Assembly: GCA_020845935.1 (NCBI GenBank)
Contig: JADLEV010000044.1
Location: forward strand, 1-36,427
Origin: Gammaproteobacteria bacterium
GTDB taxonomy: Bacteria > Pseudomonadota > Gammaproteobacteria > Ga0077536
DNA length: 36,427 nucleotides
Reading direction: 5' to 3'
Part shown: piece by piece, positions 1-7,707 of the stretch
Layout of the letters: every line of letters starts with the position of its first letter
Numbering within the stretch: the first letter of the stretch is position 1
The notes under the pieces: model-generated
Told to the model about the DNA's origin: nothing
Seen by the model: the letters and a program-made list of their open reading frames with translations, nothing else
Databases searched by the model: none
Translations under genes and position numbers: made by a program

Positions 1-26
1 AAAACCCCGCCTCGGCGGGGTTTTTT
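1..26. terminator. Rho-independent terminator, probably bidirectional
   Basis: A perfect 7-bp GC stem (CCCCGCC / GGCGGGG) with a 2-nt TC centre is flanked by AAAA on the left and TTTTTT on the right. It lies 20 nt beyond the stop codon of the minus-strand DUF3014 gene, so it would end that transcript. The T-run on the plus strand would also end a transcript arriving from the left of the window. Confidence 0.85.
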
Positions 27-45
27 ATTTCATCCGCTTCGAGCG

Positions 46-858
46 TCACCGCAACGCCGCGCGCAATTCCTGCAACTTCGGTTTGATCCGCGCTGTGTTC
101 GCGGTGCCGATGCGGGCGAGCAGGCGTTGTCCGTACGATCGCGCCTGCACTTCGGGGTCCGCAAACTCGTAGAACACCTTCGGTTGCACCAGCCGCACGG
201 GTTCGGCGACGGGGGCTGCCGCCAGCAGGTCGTCGAGCGCTTCGAGGACACGCTGGTGAAACGAGGCGTTCGGTGGCGCGATCCCGGCGTACCCCTGTTG
301 CAGCAGCGGGTAGAGGCGTCGGTAAAGCGCGACGACCTGCGTGACATCGGCAGCCTCGATCAGCGCGACATGGCGCTCGTAACGCGCAGCGTTGGTGTCG
401 GCGATGAAGGTCTCGCCGTCACGGATGGCGATCTGAAAGCGGGCCGATGGCGGTTCGATCAGACGCAGCTGTTGCGGCATTCGTGCGCGCGGCAGGCTGT
501 CGATGGCGACGACGAGCCGGCGGGCGAGTTGGTCGAGGTTGAACAGTTCGCGCAGCGCCGGCTGTTCGATCACGGTGCCGAGCGCCGCGGCGATGAAACC
601 GTCGCTCTCGGTGAGCGCGGGTAACGGTTCGGCCGGGGGCTGATCTTCAGCGGTCTCGCTGATCGAGGCGGGGCCATCTGCGGTGTCATTCGTCGCGGGC
701 GCGTCGATCGCCGTTGCGGTCGGTTGGGGCGCCGCGGTCGAATTCACCGGGGGCGGCAACACCGTCGGCTCGGGTGCAGGCGCTTGATTTCGAGCCACCA
801 GCCAGGCAATTCCCGCGACACTGATCGCGGCGATGAGCAGGAAAATCGACCGTTGCAT
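46..858 (-). CDS. DUF3014 family membrane-anchored protein
   Basis: This encodes 270 aa. An N-terminal hydrophobic segment (about residues 5-22) is followed by a long Pro/Ala/Thr-rich linker (about 25-80), which suggests an inner-membrane anchor with a periplasmic domain. The C-terminal domain (about 85-265) has the pattern of the DUF3014 family, including the stretch around VFYEFADPE near the end. The ATG is preceded by a strong GGAGGAG ribosome site. The family has no established function. The gene stands alone, divergent from the GlgC-like gene, with a terminator behind it. Confidence 0.8.
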   Translation of the reverse strand: MQRSIFLLIAAISVAGIAWLVARNQAPAPEPTVLPPPVNSTAAPQPTATAIDAPATNDTADGPASISETAEDQPPAEPLPALTESDGFIAAALGTVIEQPALRELFNLDQLARRLVVAIDSLPRARMPQQLRLIEPPSARFQIAIRDGETFIADTNAARYERHVALIEAADVTQVVALYRRLYPLLQQGYAGIAPPNASFHQRVLEALDDLLAAAPVAEPVRLVQPKVFYEFADPEVQARSYGQRLLARIGTANTARIKPKLQELRAALR

Positions 859-970
859 GACCGCTCCTCCGGGAACACGCCATCAGTCTACCAGCCCCCC
901 TCCCGAAGCCGGACGCGGGGGAGGTCACGCGTCACTTTGAGAACGATGCCGTGCCGCCATCCCGGCGGAC

Positions 971-994
971 TATAATGCGCGGCCGCCGAAGAGG
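971..994 (+). promoter_or_regulatory. Consensus -10 box and ribosome site of the GlgC-like gene
   Basis: A perfect TATAAT lies at 971-976, followed by GCGC. Initiation near 983 would leave a leader of about 20 nt containing GAAGAGG (988-994), 9 nt before the ATG at 1004. No good -35 hexamer is visible at the usual distance, so the promoter may depend on an activator. Confidence 0.45.
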
Positions 995-1003
995 TTCTGT
1001 GCC

Positions 1004-2227
1004 ATGCTGATCCCGGACATCCAAGAAACCCGAACGTTCATTCTTGCCATCGGCCGCGGTGATGGCCTGGCGCCGCTGACCGACAGCCGGACCGTCGCGG
1101 CGCTGCCGTTCGGCGGCAACTACCGCATCGTCGATTTCGCACTGACCAACTGCCTGCACTCGGGGTTGCGCCGCATCTTCGTGATGACCCAGTTCAACCC
1201 GCTGTCCCTGCACAACCATCTGCGCGACGCCTGGTCGATCTTCAGTACCGAGTTGGGCGAATACGTCATGCCCATCACGCCGCCGATCCGCGGCGAGGCG
1301 ACCGGCTACAACGGGCCGGCGCATGCCTTGTTTCACAATCTGTATCTGCTGCAACGGACCAACGAGAAGCAGGTTCTGATCGTCTCCGGCGAACAGATCT
1401 ACCGGATGGATTACGCCACGGCGCTGCTGTTCCATGCCAAGCAGGATGCCGACGTCACAATGGCGACGATCGATCACCGTCTCGCCAGCGGCGGCCAACT
1501 GGCGGAGCAATTGCTGCTGGACGGAGATCGCATCACGGACATCACCGCGGCTCCCACGGCCCCGGCGGTTGCGGCCGAAGCGGCACAGGGACCGCTCGGC
1601 GTATACATCTTCTCGCGCCAGCTCTTGATAGAGTTGTTGCACCAGCGCGGTGATGCCGGCACGCAGGGCGCGACGCTCGCCGACCTGGCGCGCGACGCGC
1701 TTGAGCAGGGATCTCGGGTGTGCGGTTACCGCTTTGGTGGTACCACCGGTCGGGTGACGCCGGATCAGTATTGGCGTGACCTGCACAGCATCGACGATTA
1801 CTACGAAGCCAACATGGATCTGCTGCGGCTGGAACCGTTGCTCGACCTGTACCAGACCGACTGGCCGATCCGCAGCTATCAGCCCCAGTGTCCGCCGGCG
1901 CGCACCGTGCCCGGGCGCTCCGCCACCGAAGGCATCTGCGTCAACTCGATCATCACCGCCGGCTCGATCATTGCCGGCGGCGGCGTCAGCCAAAGCGTGC
2001 TCAGCAATTCGGTATACATCGATGATGGCGCCACGGTCGAGGCATCGATCCTGATGCCGACGGCGCGCGTCGGCGAAGGCGCGCGGCTGCATCGGGTGAT
2101 CTGCGATCGCGGGGTCGAGATTCCGCCGCGTGCGCGCATCGGTTTCGATCTCGAACTGGATGCACGCCGCTTCACGGTGACGCCCAAGGGGATCGTGGTC
2201 GTATCCGCCGACGCCAGGTTCGATTGA
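1004..2227 (+). CDS. GlgC-like ADP-glucose pyrophosphorylase homologue, probably catalytically dead
   Basis: This 407-aa protein aligns over its whole length with bacterial ADP-glucose pyrophosphorylase: an N-terminal nucleotidyltransferase fold, then a left-handed beta-helix (about 290-400) ending in the typical DARRF and GIVVV region. Key residues differ from E. coli GlgC. The G-G-R-G-T-R-L loop reads I-G-R-G-D-G-L (16-22), losing its Arg. The effector-site Lys of R-A-K-P is Val31. The catalytic Asp of A-G-D-H is Glu130 (S-G-E-Q-I-Y). The sugar-phosphate Lys of F-V-E-K-P is replaced in I-T-D-I-T-A-A-P. It is therefore probably a regulatory subunit or pseudoenzyme, comparable in principle to GlgD. 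No other glycogen gene is nearby. Confidence 0.85.
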   Translation: MLIPDIQETRTFILAIGRGDGLAPLTDSRTVAALPFGGNYRIVDFALTNCLHSGLRRIFVMTQFNPLSLHNHLRDAWSIFSTELGEYVMPITPPIRGEATGYNGPAHALFHNLYLLQRTNEKQVLIVSGEQIYRMDYATALLFHAKQDADVTMATIDHRLASGGQLAEQLLLDGDRITDITAAPTAPAVAAEAAQGPLGVYIFSRQLLIELLHQRGDAGTQGATLADLARDALEQGSRVCGYRFGGTTGRVTPDQYWRDLHSIDDYYEANMDLLRLEPLLDLYQTDWPIRSYQPQCPPARTVPGRSATEGICVNSIITAGSIIAGGGVSQSVLSNSVYIDDGATVEASILMPTARVGEGARLHRVICDRGVEIPPRARIGFDLELDARRFTVTPKGIVVVSADARFD

Positions 2228-2243
2228 GGAAGCGCTGCAAGAA

Positions 2244-2319
2244 TCAGGGCTTTCGCGCGCCCGGTGAGAGGTAATACCTGGGGCGACTCTGAACAAGCCC
2301 GGCAGGGACTTGTTCAGAG
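2244..2319. repeat. REP-like palindromic element, copy 1
   Basis: A perfect 11-bp inverted repeat, CTCTGAACAAG (2287-2297) and CTTGTTCAGAG (2309-2319), encloses an 11-nt loop. Upstream lie the block TCGCGCGCCCGG (2253-2264) and GGCGACTC (2282-2289). A second copy at 6217-6276 shares all these blocks. The element lies between two convergent genes and lacks a T-run, so it is not a classical terminator. Confidence 0.7.
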
Positions 2320-2330
2320 CCTAACGGAAG

Positions 2331-2945
2331 TCAGTAACCAATCGTGAACCGCGCCTTGAGGTGCTTGCCCTGTTCCAGTTCGTCGACCATCGCAATGGCG
2401 TAGTCGTCGTAGGAAATCCGGCTGTTGCCTTCGGCGTCCTTGACGACGACTTCGGTGCCGAGCCGGAATCTCCCGGTGCGTTCGCCCGGTCCGATCATCG
2501 CGGCCGGCGAAAAGAACGTCCAATCGAGGTCGGTGACCCCGCGCAGCAGCTTCAGCGTCCTCATGCCTTCTTCCACCGGCGCTTTCCATTCTTCCGGCAA
2601 CTGTATCGTGTCGAACAGCCGCGGACCGTCCGGCGCGGTCAGCAGCGATGCCGCGCCACCGACGATGAGGAGGCGCCGGACCCCGCTGGCGCGAACCGCT
2701 TCGATCAGGTTTTCAGCCTGGCCGGGGATGAAACTGGCGGCGCTGATCACGGCGTCGTGACCGCGCAATACGTTCGCCAGCGGCGCCGGCAAGGTGAAGT
2801 CTCCGGTCGCCGCCTTCAGGCCCGGTCGCGGCACGATGCGTTCCGGATGGCGCGCGATGCCGGTGACCTGGTGGCCGCGCTGCAGCAGTTCCGCGCCGAT
2901 ACACCTGCCGATCTTGCCGCTGGCTCCGATGAGTGCAATGTTCAT
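2331..2945 (-). CDS. NAD(P)-binding oxidoreductase (NmrA/YwnB-like atypical SDR)
   Basis: This 204-aa Rossmann-fold protein begins MNIALIGASGKIG, with the G-A-S-G-x-I-G dinucleotide-binding loop at residues 7-13. The motif I-V-G-G-A-A (about 95-100) and the length fit the short NmrA/YwnB-like group of NAD(P)-dependent oxidoreductases and epimerase-like proteins. The substrate cannot be told from sequence. The ATG at 2945 was chosen over an upstream in-frame start because AGGAG lies 11 nt before it and the Rossmann motif starts immediately. It converges on the GlgC-like gene and diverges from selD. Confidence 0.8.
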   Translation of the reverse strand: MNIALIGASGKIGRCIGAELLQRGHQVTGIARHPERIVPRPGLKAATGDFTLPAPLANVLRGHDAVISAASFIPGQAENLIEAVRASGVRRLLIVGGAASLLTAPDGPRLFDTIQLPEEWKAPVEEGMRTLKLLRGVTDLDWTFFSPAAMIGPGERTGRFRLGTEVVVKDAEGNSRISYDDYAIAMVDELEQGKHLKARFTIGY

Positions 2946-3070
2946 GGTCGTTGTTCTCCTGCATTGGTAGCGACGGAGAGTATACGGGATGCGGCCGCAT
3001 CGAAGGCGAGCGTACGCGACCTTGCCGGGATCCTGGGGGCACGTTGCACGTGCCCGTGCGGGGCTCATTT

Positions 3071-3076
3071 AGAATG
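3071..3076 (+). promoter_or_regulatory. Possible -10 box of selD
   Basis: TAGAATGC resembles the TATAATGC box ahead of the GlgC-like gene and lies 30 nt before the selD start. A TTGCAC at 3044-3049 is too far (21 nt) to be a standard -35, so support is limited. Confidence 0.3.
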
Positions 3077-3105
3077 CACCGGTCACCACCAGCACGAGAT
3101 ATTCC

Positions 3106-4140
3106 ATGTCCGAAATCTGTCTGACCGAATACAGCCATGGCGCCGGTTGCGGCTGCAAGATCGCACCCGCGCTCCTCGATGTCATTCTGAAGAGCAATTT
3201 ACCGCCGGTGGCGGATGCGCGCCTGCTGGTCGGCACGCAGTCGCGCGATGACGCGGCAGTGTATGACCTCGGCAATGGCACCGCGATCATCAGTACCACC
3301 GACTTCTTCATGCCGATCGTCGATGATCCGTTCACGTTCGGTCGCATCGCCGCGACCAACGCCATTAGCGATGTCTACGCGATGGGCGGGCGGCCGCTGC
3401 TCGCGGTCGCGATCTTCGGCTGGCCAATCGACAAGCTCGATACCGAGGTGGGCCGGACCGTCGTCGAAGGCGGCCGCCGCGCGGCGCAGGATGCCGGGAT
3501 CATGATTGCCGGTGGCCACAGCATCGATGCGCCGGAACCGATCTTCGGACTCGCCGTGACCGGCATCGTCGCCATCGATCACCTGAAACAGAACAGCACT
3601 GCGCGCCCCGGCGACCTGCTGTATCTGACCAAGCCGCTCGGTATCGGCATCCTGACCACGGCGCAGAAACGGAAGATCCTCAAGCCCGAGCATGAACGGA
3701 TCGCGCCGGAGTTGATGTGCCAGTTGAATCGCATCGGCGAAGCCTGTGGCGCGCTGCGCGGTGTCTCGGCGATGACCGATGTCACCGGCTTCGGCCTGCT
3801 CGGCCATCTGCTCGAGGTCTGCGAAGGCAGCGATGTCCGTGCCGAGATCGAATTCGCCCGCGTGCCGGTGCTGCCGGAGGTACCGCAATACCTGGCGCAG
3901 GGCAGCGTGCCGGGCGGTACCGAGCGCAACTTCGCGAGCTATGGTCATCTGGTTGACGTTCTGAGTGACGCGCAGCGCCAGCTGCTGTGCGATCCGCAAA
4001 CCAGCGGCGGGCTGCTGGTCTGTGTTGCGCCCGAAGGCGAAGCGGGGTTCCTCGCTCTGGCCGCGCGGCATGACTTGCAGCTTGCGCCGATCGGCCGGTT
4101 GTTGCCGCCGGCGGCAGGGCCGCGGGTCCGCGTGGTGTGA
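3106..4140 (+). CDS. selD: Selenide, water dikinase (selenophosphate synthetase)
   Basis: This 344-aa protein makes selenophosphate from selenide and ATP, the Se donor for selenocysteine and selenouridine. The N-terminal glycine-rich loop SHGAGCGCK carries Cys15 and Lys18, which correspond to catalytic Cys17 and Lys20 of E. coli SelD. This is the Cys form, not a selenoprotein form. The PurM-like fold follows, with D-D-A-A-V-Y, T-T-D-F-F and Q-T-S-G-G-L-L motifs. Length equals the family norm. No selA, selB or selenouridine synthase is nearby, so its use in this cell is not shown here. Confidence 0.95.
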   Translation: MSEICLTEYSHGAGCGCKIAPALLDVILKSNLPPVADARLLVGTQSRDDAAVYDLGNGTAIISTTDFFMPIVDDPFTFGRIAATNAISDVYAMGGRPLLAVAIFGWPIDKLDTEVGRTVVEGGRRAAQDAGIMIAGGHSIDAPEPIFGLAVTGIVAIDHLKQNSTARPGDLLYLTKPLGIGILTTAQKRKILKPEHERIAPELMCQLNRIGEACGALRGVSAMTDVTGFGLLGHLLEVCEGSDVRAEIEFARVPVLPEVPQYLAQGSVPGGTERNFASYGHLVDVLSDAQRQLLCDPQTSGGLLVCVAPEGEAGFLALAARHDLQLAPIGRLLPPAAGPRVRVV

Positions 4141-4228
4141 GCTGCGGCCGGCAGCGATGCCGACGGCCGGTCTCGAGCTTGCCGGCTCGCGGTCGCAGAA
4201 CTTCGTCCGGAACGGGGGTGCCAATCCC

Positions 4229-5494
4229 TCAGGCGTGGTAGCGGTGGACCGCCCGGACCATCGCTTCGACGTTGGCGCGCGGCGTGTTCGGCGGCAGGCC
4301 GGCGGAACTGTCGAGAATGAAGCCGCCACCCTTGCCGACCTGCTCGAGCAGGCGGCGTGCATAGGCGTCGATGTCCTCGGGCGTCCCGGCGCTCAGCAGC
4401 GTGACCGGCACGTTGCCTTGTAAACAAACGACGTCGCCGAGCACTTCCTTGGCGCGGAACAGGTCGGTGCGTTCGAACTTGTAGATTGCCTTGCCCCGCG
4501 GAATGTCGGCGATGAGTTCGAGCCGCGATGTGCAATCGCCTTCCCAGAACACCGCCGGCACGAGGCCGCCATCGATCAGCGCAATGATGACCTCGCGCAA
4601 GCTGGGCCAGTAGAACCGGCAAAACTGTTCTTCCGACATGAAACCGCCCAGGCCCCAGTGCAGCGGCATGAACACGTGGCTGCCGGGCCGTCCCGCCGCG
4701 GCACGCAGCGTGTGCCGGATCGTGAACACCTTGACCTTCTCGATCGCCGCGAGCAGTTTGTCGGGTTGGCGCCGCATGTCGAGCAACGCACCCTTGGCGC
4801 CGCGCATGTAATCGGCAATATGGTCGAAAGGCGCCGAGGCGAAGCCGCCGCTGAAGGAGGGGAAACCGAGCGCCGCCATTTCCATGGCGAAGTCCCGCAA
4901 CTGCTCGATGTTGCGCCGCAGTTGTTCGCCGACCAGGGTCAGCCGATCCAGCACGGCCCGGAACTCCGGTTCGGTAAAGGCGAGTGTTCCGGCAATGATC
5001 TGCGTCGAGGCCAGGGCCGGCAGCAGCGGAAACCGCGCAAGGCCCGCCAGCGCGGACGCGATGCGCGGCAGATAGACATTCAGGTGAAATCCGGTCGGGT
5101 CGAGCAGATAGTCGTCATACTCGTCCGCCCGCATGAACTCCTGATCCAGGTACTGGTACGGCGAATCGTCCGGGACGCCGTGGCCAGGCCAGCGCAGACC
5201 CTGGATGTCGAGGGCTTCCAGCGAAGGCCCATAGAACGCCGGCATGAAGGGGGCCTGGAACAGATCCGGCTGCAACTCGAGCGTCAGCCGGCGGACCGCC
5301 GCGCCGACCTTGACCGGGTCGTACATCGTTGCCCGGAAATCCAAGCCGTCCTGATGGGCCGCCCATCCGCTCAATTGCAGACTGAAGGGTGTGCGATCGG
5401 GCGACCTCAAGGCGACGGCGTCGAGCACGCGCTGGCGGCGCGCCGCCAGTGCCGCGGCAGCCGCGCCCGTATCGACAATCTGTTCTGCCTTCAT
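4229..5494 (-). CDS. Uroporphyrinogen decarboxylase family protein (not HemE)
   Basis: This 421-aa protein has a C-terminal half typical of the URO-D / corrinoid-methyltransferase superfamily: an EGDCTSRLE segment, K-E-V-L-G-D, Q-G-N-V-P, the GTPED-like helix and the GGFIL...LPPNTP ending. It lacks the N-terminal M-R-Q-A-G-R signature of HemE, is longer than HemE, and also lacks the His-x-Cys zinc site of MtaA-type methyltransferases (E-G-D-C instead). It belongs to an environmental branch of unknown substrate, perhaps methyl transfer. The ATG at 5494 has GGGGAG upstream. It converges on selD with no obvious functional link. Confidence 0.8.
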   Translation of the reverse strand: MKAEQIVDTGAAAAALAARRQRVLDAVALRSPDRTPFSLQLSGWAAHQDGLDFRATMYDPVKVGAAVRRLTLELQPDLFQAPFMPAFYGPSLEALDIQGLRWPGHGVPDDSPYQYLDQEFMRADEYDDYLLDPTGFHLNVYLPRIASALAGLARFPLLPALASTQIIAGTLAFTEPEFRAVLDRLTLVGEQLRRNIEQLRDFAMEMAALGFPSFSGGFASAPFDHIADYMRGAKGALLDMRRQPDKLLAAIEKVKVFTIRHTLRAAAGRPGSHVFMPLHWGLGGFMSEEQFCRFYWPSLREVIIALIDGGLVPAVFWEGDCTSRLELIADIPRGKAIYKFERTDLFRAKEVLGDVVCLQGNVPVTLLSAGTPEDIDAYARRLLEQVGKGGGFILDSSAGLPPNTPRANVEAMVRAVHRYHA

Positions 5495-5586
5495 CTGCAA
5501 AGCTCCCCTCGTGTTTCCTTCATGGCGCTGCGCCGGGCGCAACGTAAACGACTACTCCATGCCCCGGCTGACCGCGATCACCGAAG

Positions 5587-5614
5587 CACGGTTCCGGCCG
5601 CCGCGGAAACCGTG
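5587..5614. repeat. Hairpin in a divergent intergenic region
   Basis: CACGGTTCCG (5587-5596) pairs with CGGAAACCGTG (5604-5614), a 10-bp stem with one bulged base and a 7-nt loop. It lies between the divergent URO-D-family and FimV-like genes. It could be an operator or transcript hairpin. A GTGACA at 5612-5617 overlaps its right arm and could serve as a -35, but no convincing -10 follows. Confidence 0.4.
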
Positions 5615-5680
5615 ACAAAATTCCCTTGGAGCGGTTTGCTCGTTCGATCCCGATCGCGACCACCTGACCTTCGAACCACG

Positions 5681-6169
5681 ATGCCACTACCTCTGCCACT
5701 GTCGCTGCTGCTGCTCGGGCTCGCCGTGCTTGTCGCGATCGTCCTGGGCGCGGGCATCGTGCCGGGGCGGCGGCGCGATGCCCAACATCGTCTCGCCCAG
5801 GAGCGCGAGGCGCGCCACCAGATCGCGCGCAAGGCCGCGGCATCCGTGCCGAAAGCTCCCGTGCGCGAAATCGACCTGTCGCAATCCGACGTCATCTCCA
5901 TTCGCGGCGAGATCGATCGCTGCATTGCGCAGGAGCGTTGGGAAGAAGGATCGAAATGGGCCATGCACGCGATCCAGACCCAACCGAACCAGCCCGATTT
6001 TCAGCTCAAGCTCGCCGAGATTCATTGCCGCGCCGGACAACAGCGCGAGTTCCGCGCGCTGTTCAACGAGTTGGCGGCCAGGCTGCCCGTGACCGATCCC
6101 CGCCGGCGCAAGCTGTTCGCATTGGCTCGCGCGGTCATGTCTGACCCGGGGGCGACGCCTCGCCCCTAG
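5681..6169 (+). CDS. Membrane-anchored FimV/TPR-like protein
   Basis: This 162-aa protein has one N-terminal transmembrane helix (about residues 5-27), a charged linker rich in Arg/Ala, and a helical domain (about 70-150). The stretch FQLKLAEIHCRAGQQREF and the following FNELAARL resemble the TPR-like helices of FimV/HubP polar-scaffold proteins. Full FimV has a LysM domain and is much longer, so this is a short orphan version. The role, perhaps protein-protein contact at the inner membrane, is inferred. The ATG directly precedes the membrane helix; no strong ribosome site is visible. Confidence 0.65.
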   Translation: MPLPLPLSLLLLGLAVLVAIVLGAGIVPGRRRDAQHRLAQEREARHQIARKAAASVPKAPVREIDLSQSDVISIRGEIDRCIAQERWEEGSKWAMHAIQTQPNQPDFQLKLAEIHCRAGQQREFRALFNELAARLPVTDPRRRKLFALARAVMSDPGATPRP

Positions 6170-6216
6170 GACAGCAGTGCAAGAGTCTGACCTTCGCCCG
6201 GGAAGCGCGGCGACAG

Positions 6217-6276
6217 TCAGAGCTCGCGCGCCCGGGATGGCGACTCAGAACAGGTCCAGGACGGGCTTGTTCCGAG
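6217..6276. repeat. REP-like palindromic element, copy 2
   Basis: The imperfect stem CTCAGAACAGG (6244-6254) / CTTGTTCCGAG (6266-6276) matches at 9 of 11 pairs around an 11-nt loop. It is preceded by TCGCGCGCCCGG (6224-6235) and GGCGACTC (6239-6246), exactly the blocks of copy 1 at 2244-2319. It again lies between convergent genes. Confidence 0.65.
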
Positions 6277-6281
6277 TTTGC

Positions 6282-7595
6282 CTAGGCAATCCCGGCAAGC
6301 ACCTCGTGCAGGATCGCGAACAGCCGTTCGATGTCGTCGGGCGCGATGATCAGCGGTGGCGACAGCGCGATGATGTCGCCGGTCGCGCGGACCAGCAGCC
6401 CACGTTCGAAGCAGCGCAGATAGACCTCCATACCCCGCGCACCCGGTGCGCCGAAACGTGGTGCCAACTCGATGCCGGCAACGAGGCCGATGGTGCGGAT
6501 GTCGACGACATGCGCGGCACCGCGCAAGGCATGGGCCGCATCCTGCCAGACACCGGACAACGATGCGGCGCGCTCGAACAGCGCTTCGTCGCGATACAGA
6601 TCGAGCGTCGCCAGCGCCGCGGCACAGGCCAGCGGATGACCGGACCAGGTGTAGCCGTGGAACAGTTCGATCGCTCCCGGTGGCGCCTGCTCCATGAAGG
6701 TCTGGTGAATGTGGTGGCGCACCAGAACCGCGCTCATTGGCACGGCGCCGTTGGTCAATCCCTTGGCGACGGTCATCAGGTCCGGCTGCACGCCGAAATA
6801 ATCGGCGCCGAACGCGGTACCGAGCCGGCCGAAGCCGGTGATCACTTCATCGAAAATCAGCAGGATGCCGTGCCGATCGCAGATCTCGCGCAGGCGCCGC
6901 AGATAGCCGCGCGGCGGGATGAGCACGCCGGTCGAACCGGCGACCGGCTCGACGATCACCGCGGCAATGGTCGAGGCGTCATGCAGCGCGACGATGTGTT
7001 CCAGCGCGTCGGCCAACTCGACGCCATGTTCCGGTTCGCCGCGGCTGAAGGCATTGCGTGCGAGGTCATGCGTGTGTGGCAGATGGTCCACGCCCGGCAG
7101 CAGGGGCGCGAACAGTTTGCGATTATTGCTGATGCCGCCGACCGACATGCCGCCGTAGCCGACGCCGTGATAGCCGCGTTCGCGTCCGATCAGGCGGGTC
7201 CTGGCGCCGTCGCCGCGCAGCCGGTGATAGGCCACCGCGATCTTCAGCGCGGTATCGACCGCCTCCGAGCCGGAATTGCCGAAGAACACATGGTCGAGAT
7301 CGCCGGGCGCGAGCGCGGCCAGCCGCGTCGCGAGTTCGAATTCGGCCGCGTGTCCCATCTGGAACGCGGTGACGTAGTCGAGCCGAGCCGCCTGCGCCTG
7401 AATCGCGGCAACGATGCTTTGGCGGCAGTGGCCGGCGTTAACGCACCAGAGTCCTGCCGCGCCATCGAGGATCCGCCGGCCATCGACCGTCGTGTAGTAC
7501 ATGCCCTCGGCCGCGGCCAGCAGGCGTGGTTGCGCCTTGAACTGGCGGTTCGCGGTAAAGGGCAGCCAACAGGCTTCGAGGTCGAGGTCGTGCAT
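6282..7595 (-). CDS. Omega-amino acid:pyruvate aminotransferase (class III, PLP)
   Basis: This 437-aa class III aminotransferase moves the amino group from an omega-amino acid or amine (for example beta-alanine) to pyruvate. N-terminal LWCVNAGH and FFGNSGSEA (about 104-112) are typical of the omega-amino acid:pyruvate subgroup. D249-E250 in FDEVITGFGR contacts the PLP ring, and K278 in TVAKGLTNG is the Schiff-base lysine. Length is normal. The exact substrate is not fixed by sequence. It has a recognisable promoter (7626-7654) carrying a palindrome and is transcribed divergently from the hydrolase gene. Confidence 0.9.
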   Translation of the reverse strand: MHDLDLEACWLPFTANRQFKAQPRLLAAAEGMYYTTVDGRRILDGAAGLWCVNAGHCRQSIVAAIQAQAARLDYVTAFQMGHAAEFELATRLAALAPGDLDHVFFGNSGSEAVDTALKIAVAYHRLRGDGARTRLIGRERGYHGVGYGGMSVGGISNNRKLFAPLLPGVDHLPHTHDLARNAFSRGEPEHGVELADALEHIVALHDASTIAAVIVEPVAGSTGVLIPPRGYLRRLREICDRHGILLIFDEVITGFGRLGTAFGADYFGVQPDLMTVAKGLTNGAVPMSAVLVRHHIHQTFMEQAPPGAIELFHGYTWSGHPLACAAALATLDLYRDEALFERAASLSGVWQDAAHALRGAAHVVDIRTIGLVAGIELAPRFGAPGARGMEVYLRCFERGLLVRATGDIIALSPPLIIAPDDIERLFAILHEVLAGIA

Positions 7596-7619
7596 GGTTT
7601 TGCGCCGGATGAGATGGAT

Positions 7620-7654
7620 CGGCCCATTATCGGGCCGTTCCCCGAACCTGTCAC
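7620..7654 (-). promoter_or_regulatory. Sigma70 promoter with a palindromic operator candidate
   Basis: On the minus strand, GTGACA (7654-7649) and GATAAT (7631-7626) are separated by exactly 17 nt, each one mismatch from consensus. The -10 sits in the centre of the perfect palindrome CGGCCC-GATAAT-GGGCCG (7620-7637), so a dimeric repressor could block it. It drives the aminotransferase gene starting at 7595. Confidence 0.6.
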
Positions 7655-7707
7655 AAAAGGTGGCCGGTATCCAGAATTGGCCCTGGCGGCCGATGAAGCC
7701 AGAACCG

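Noticed and set aside
932-2296. Long open frame antisense to the GlgC-like gene (454 codons)
   Set aside because: It is a GC-rich shadow frame: composition is Arg/Gln/Asp heavy with no recognisable fold, and the opposite strand encodes a clear protein family member.
2287-2319. Reading the palindrome as a rho-independent terminator
   Set aside because: The loop is 11 nt, no T-run follows on either strand, and a second copy with flanking blocks exists at 6217-6276, so a repeat family fits better.
4229-5494. Naming the gene hemE
   Set aside because: The N-terminal HemE signature is missing, the protein is about 65 residues longer, and it lies in no haem gene context.
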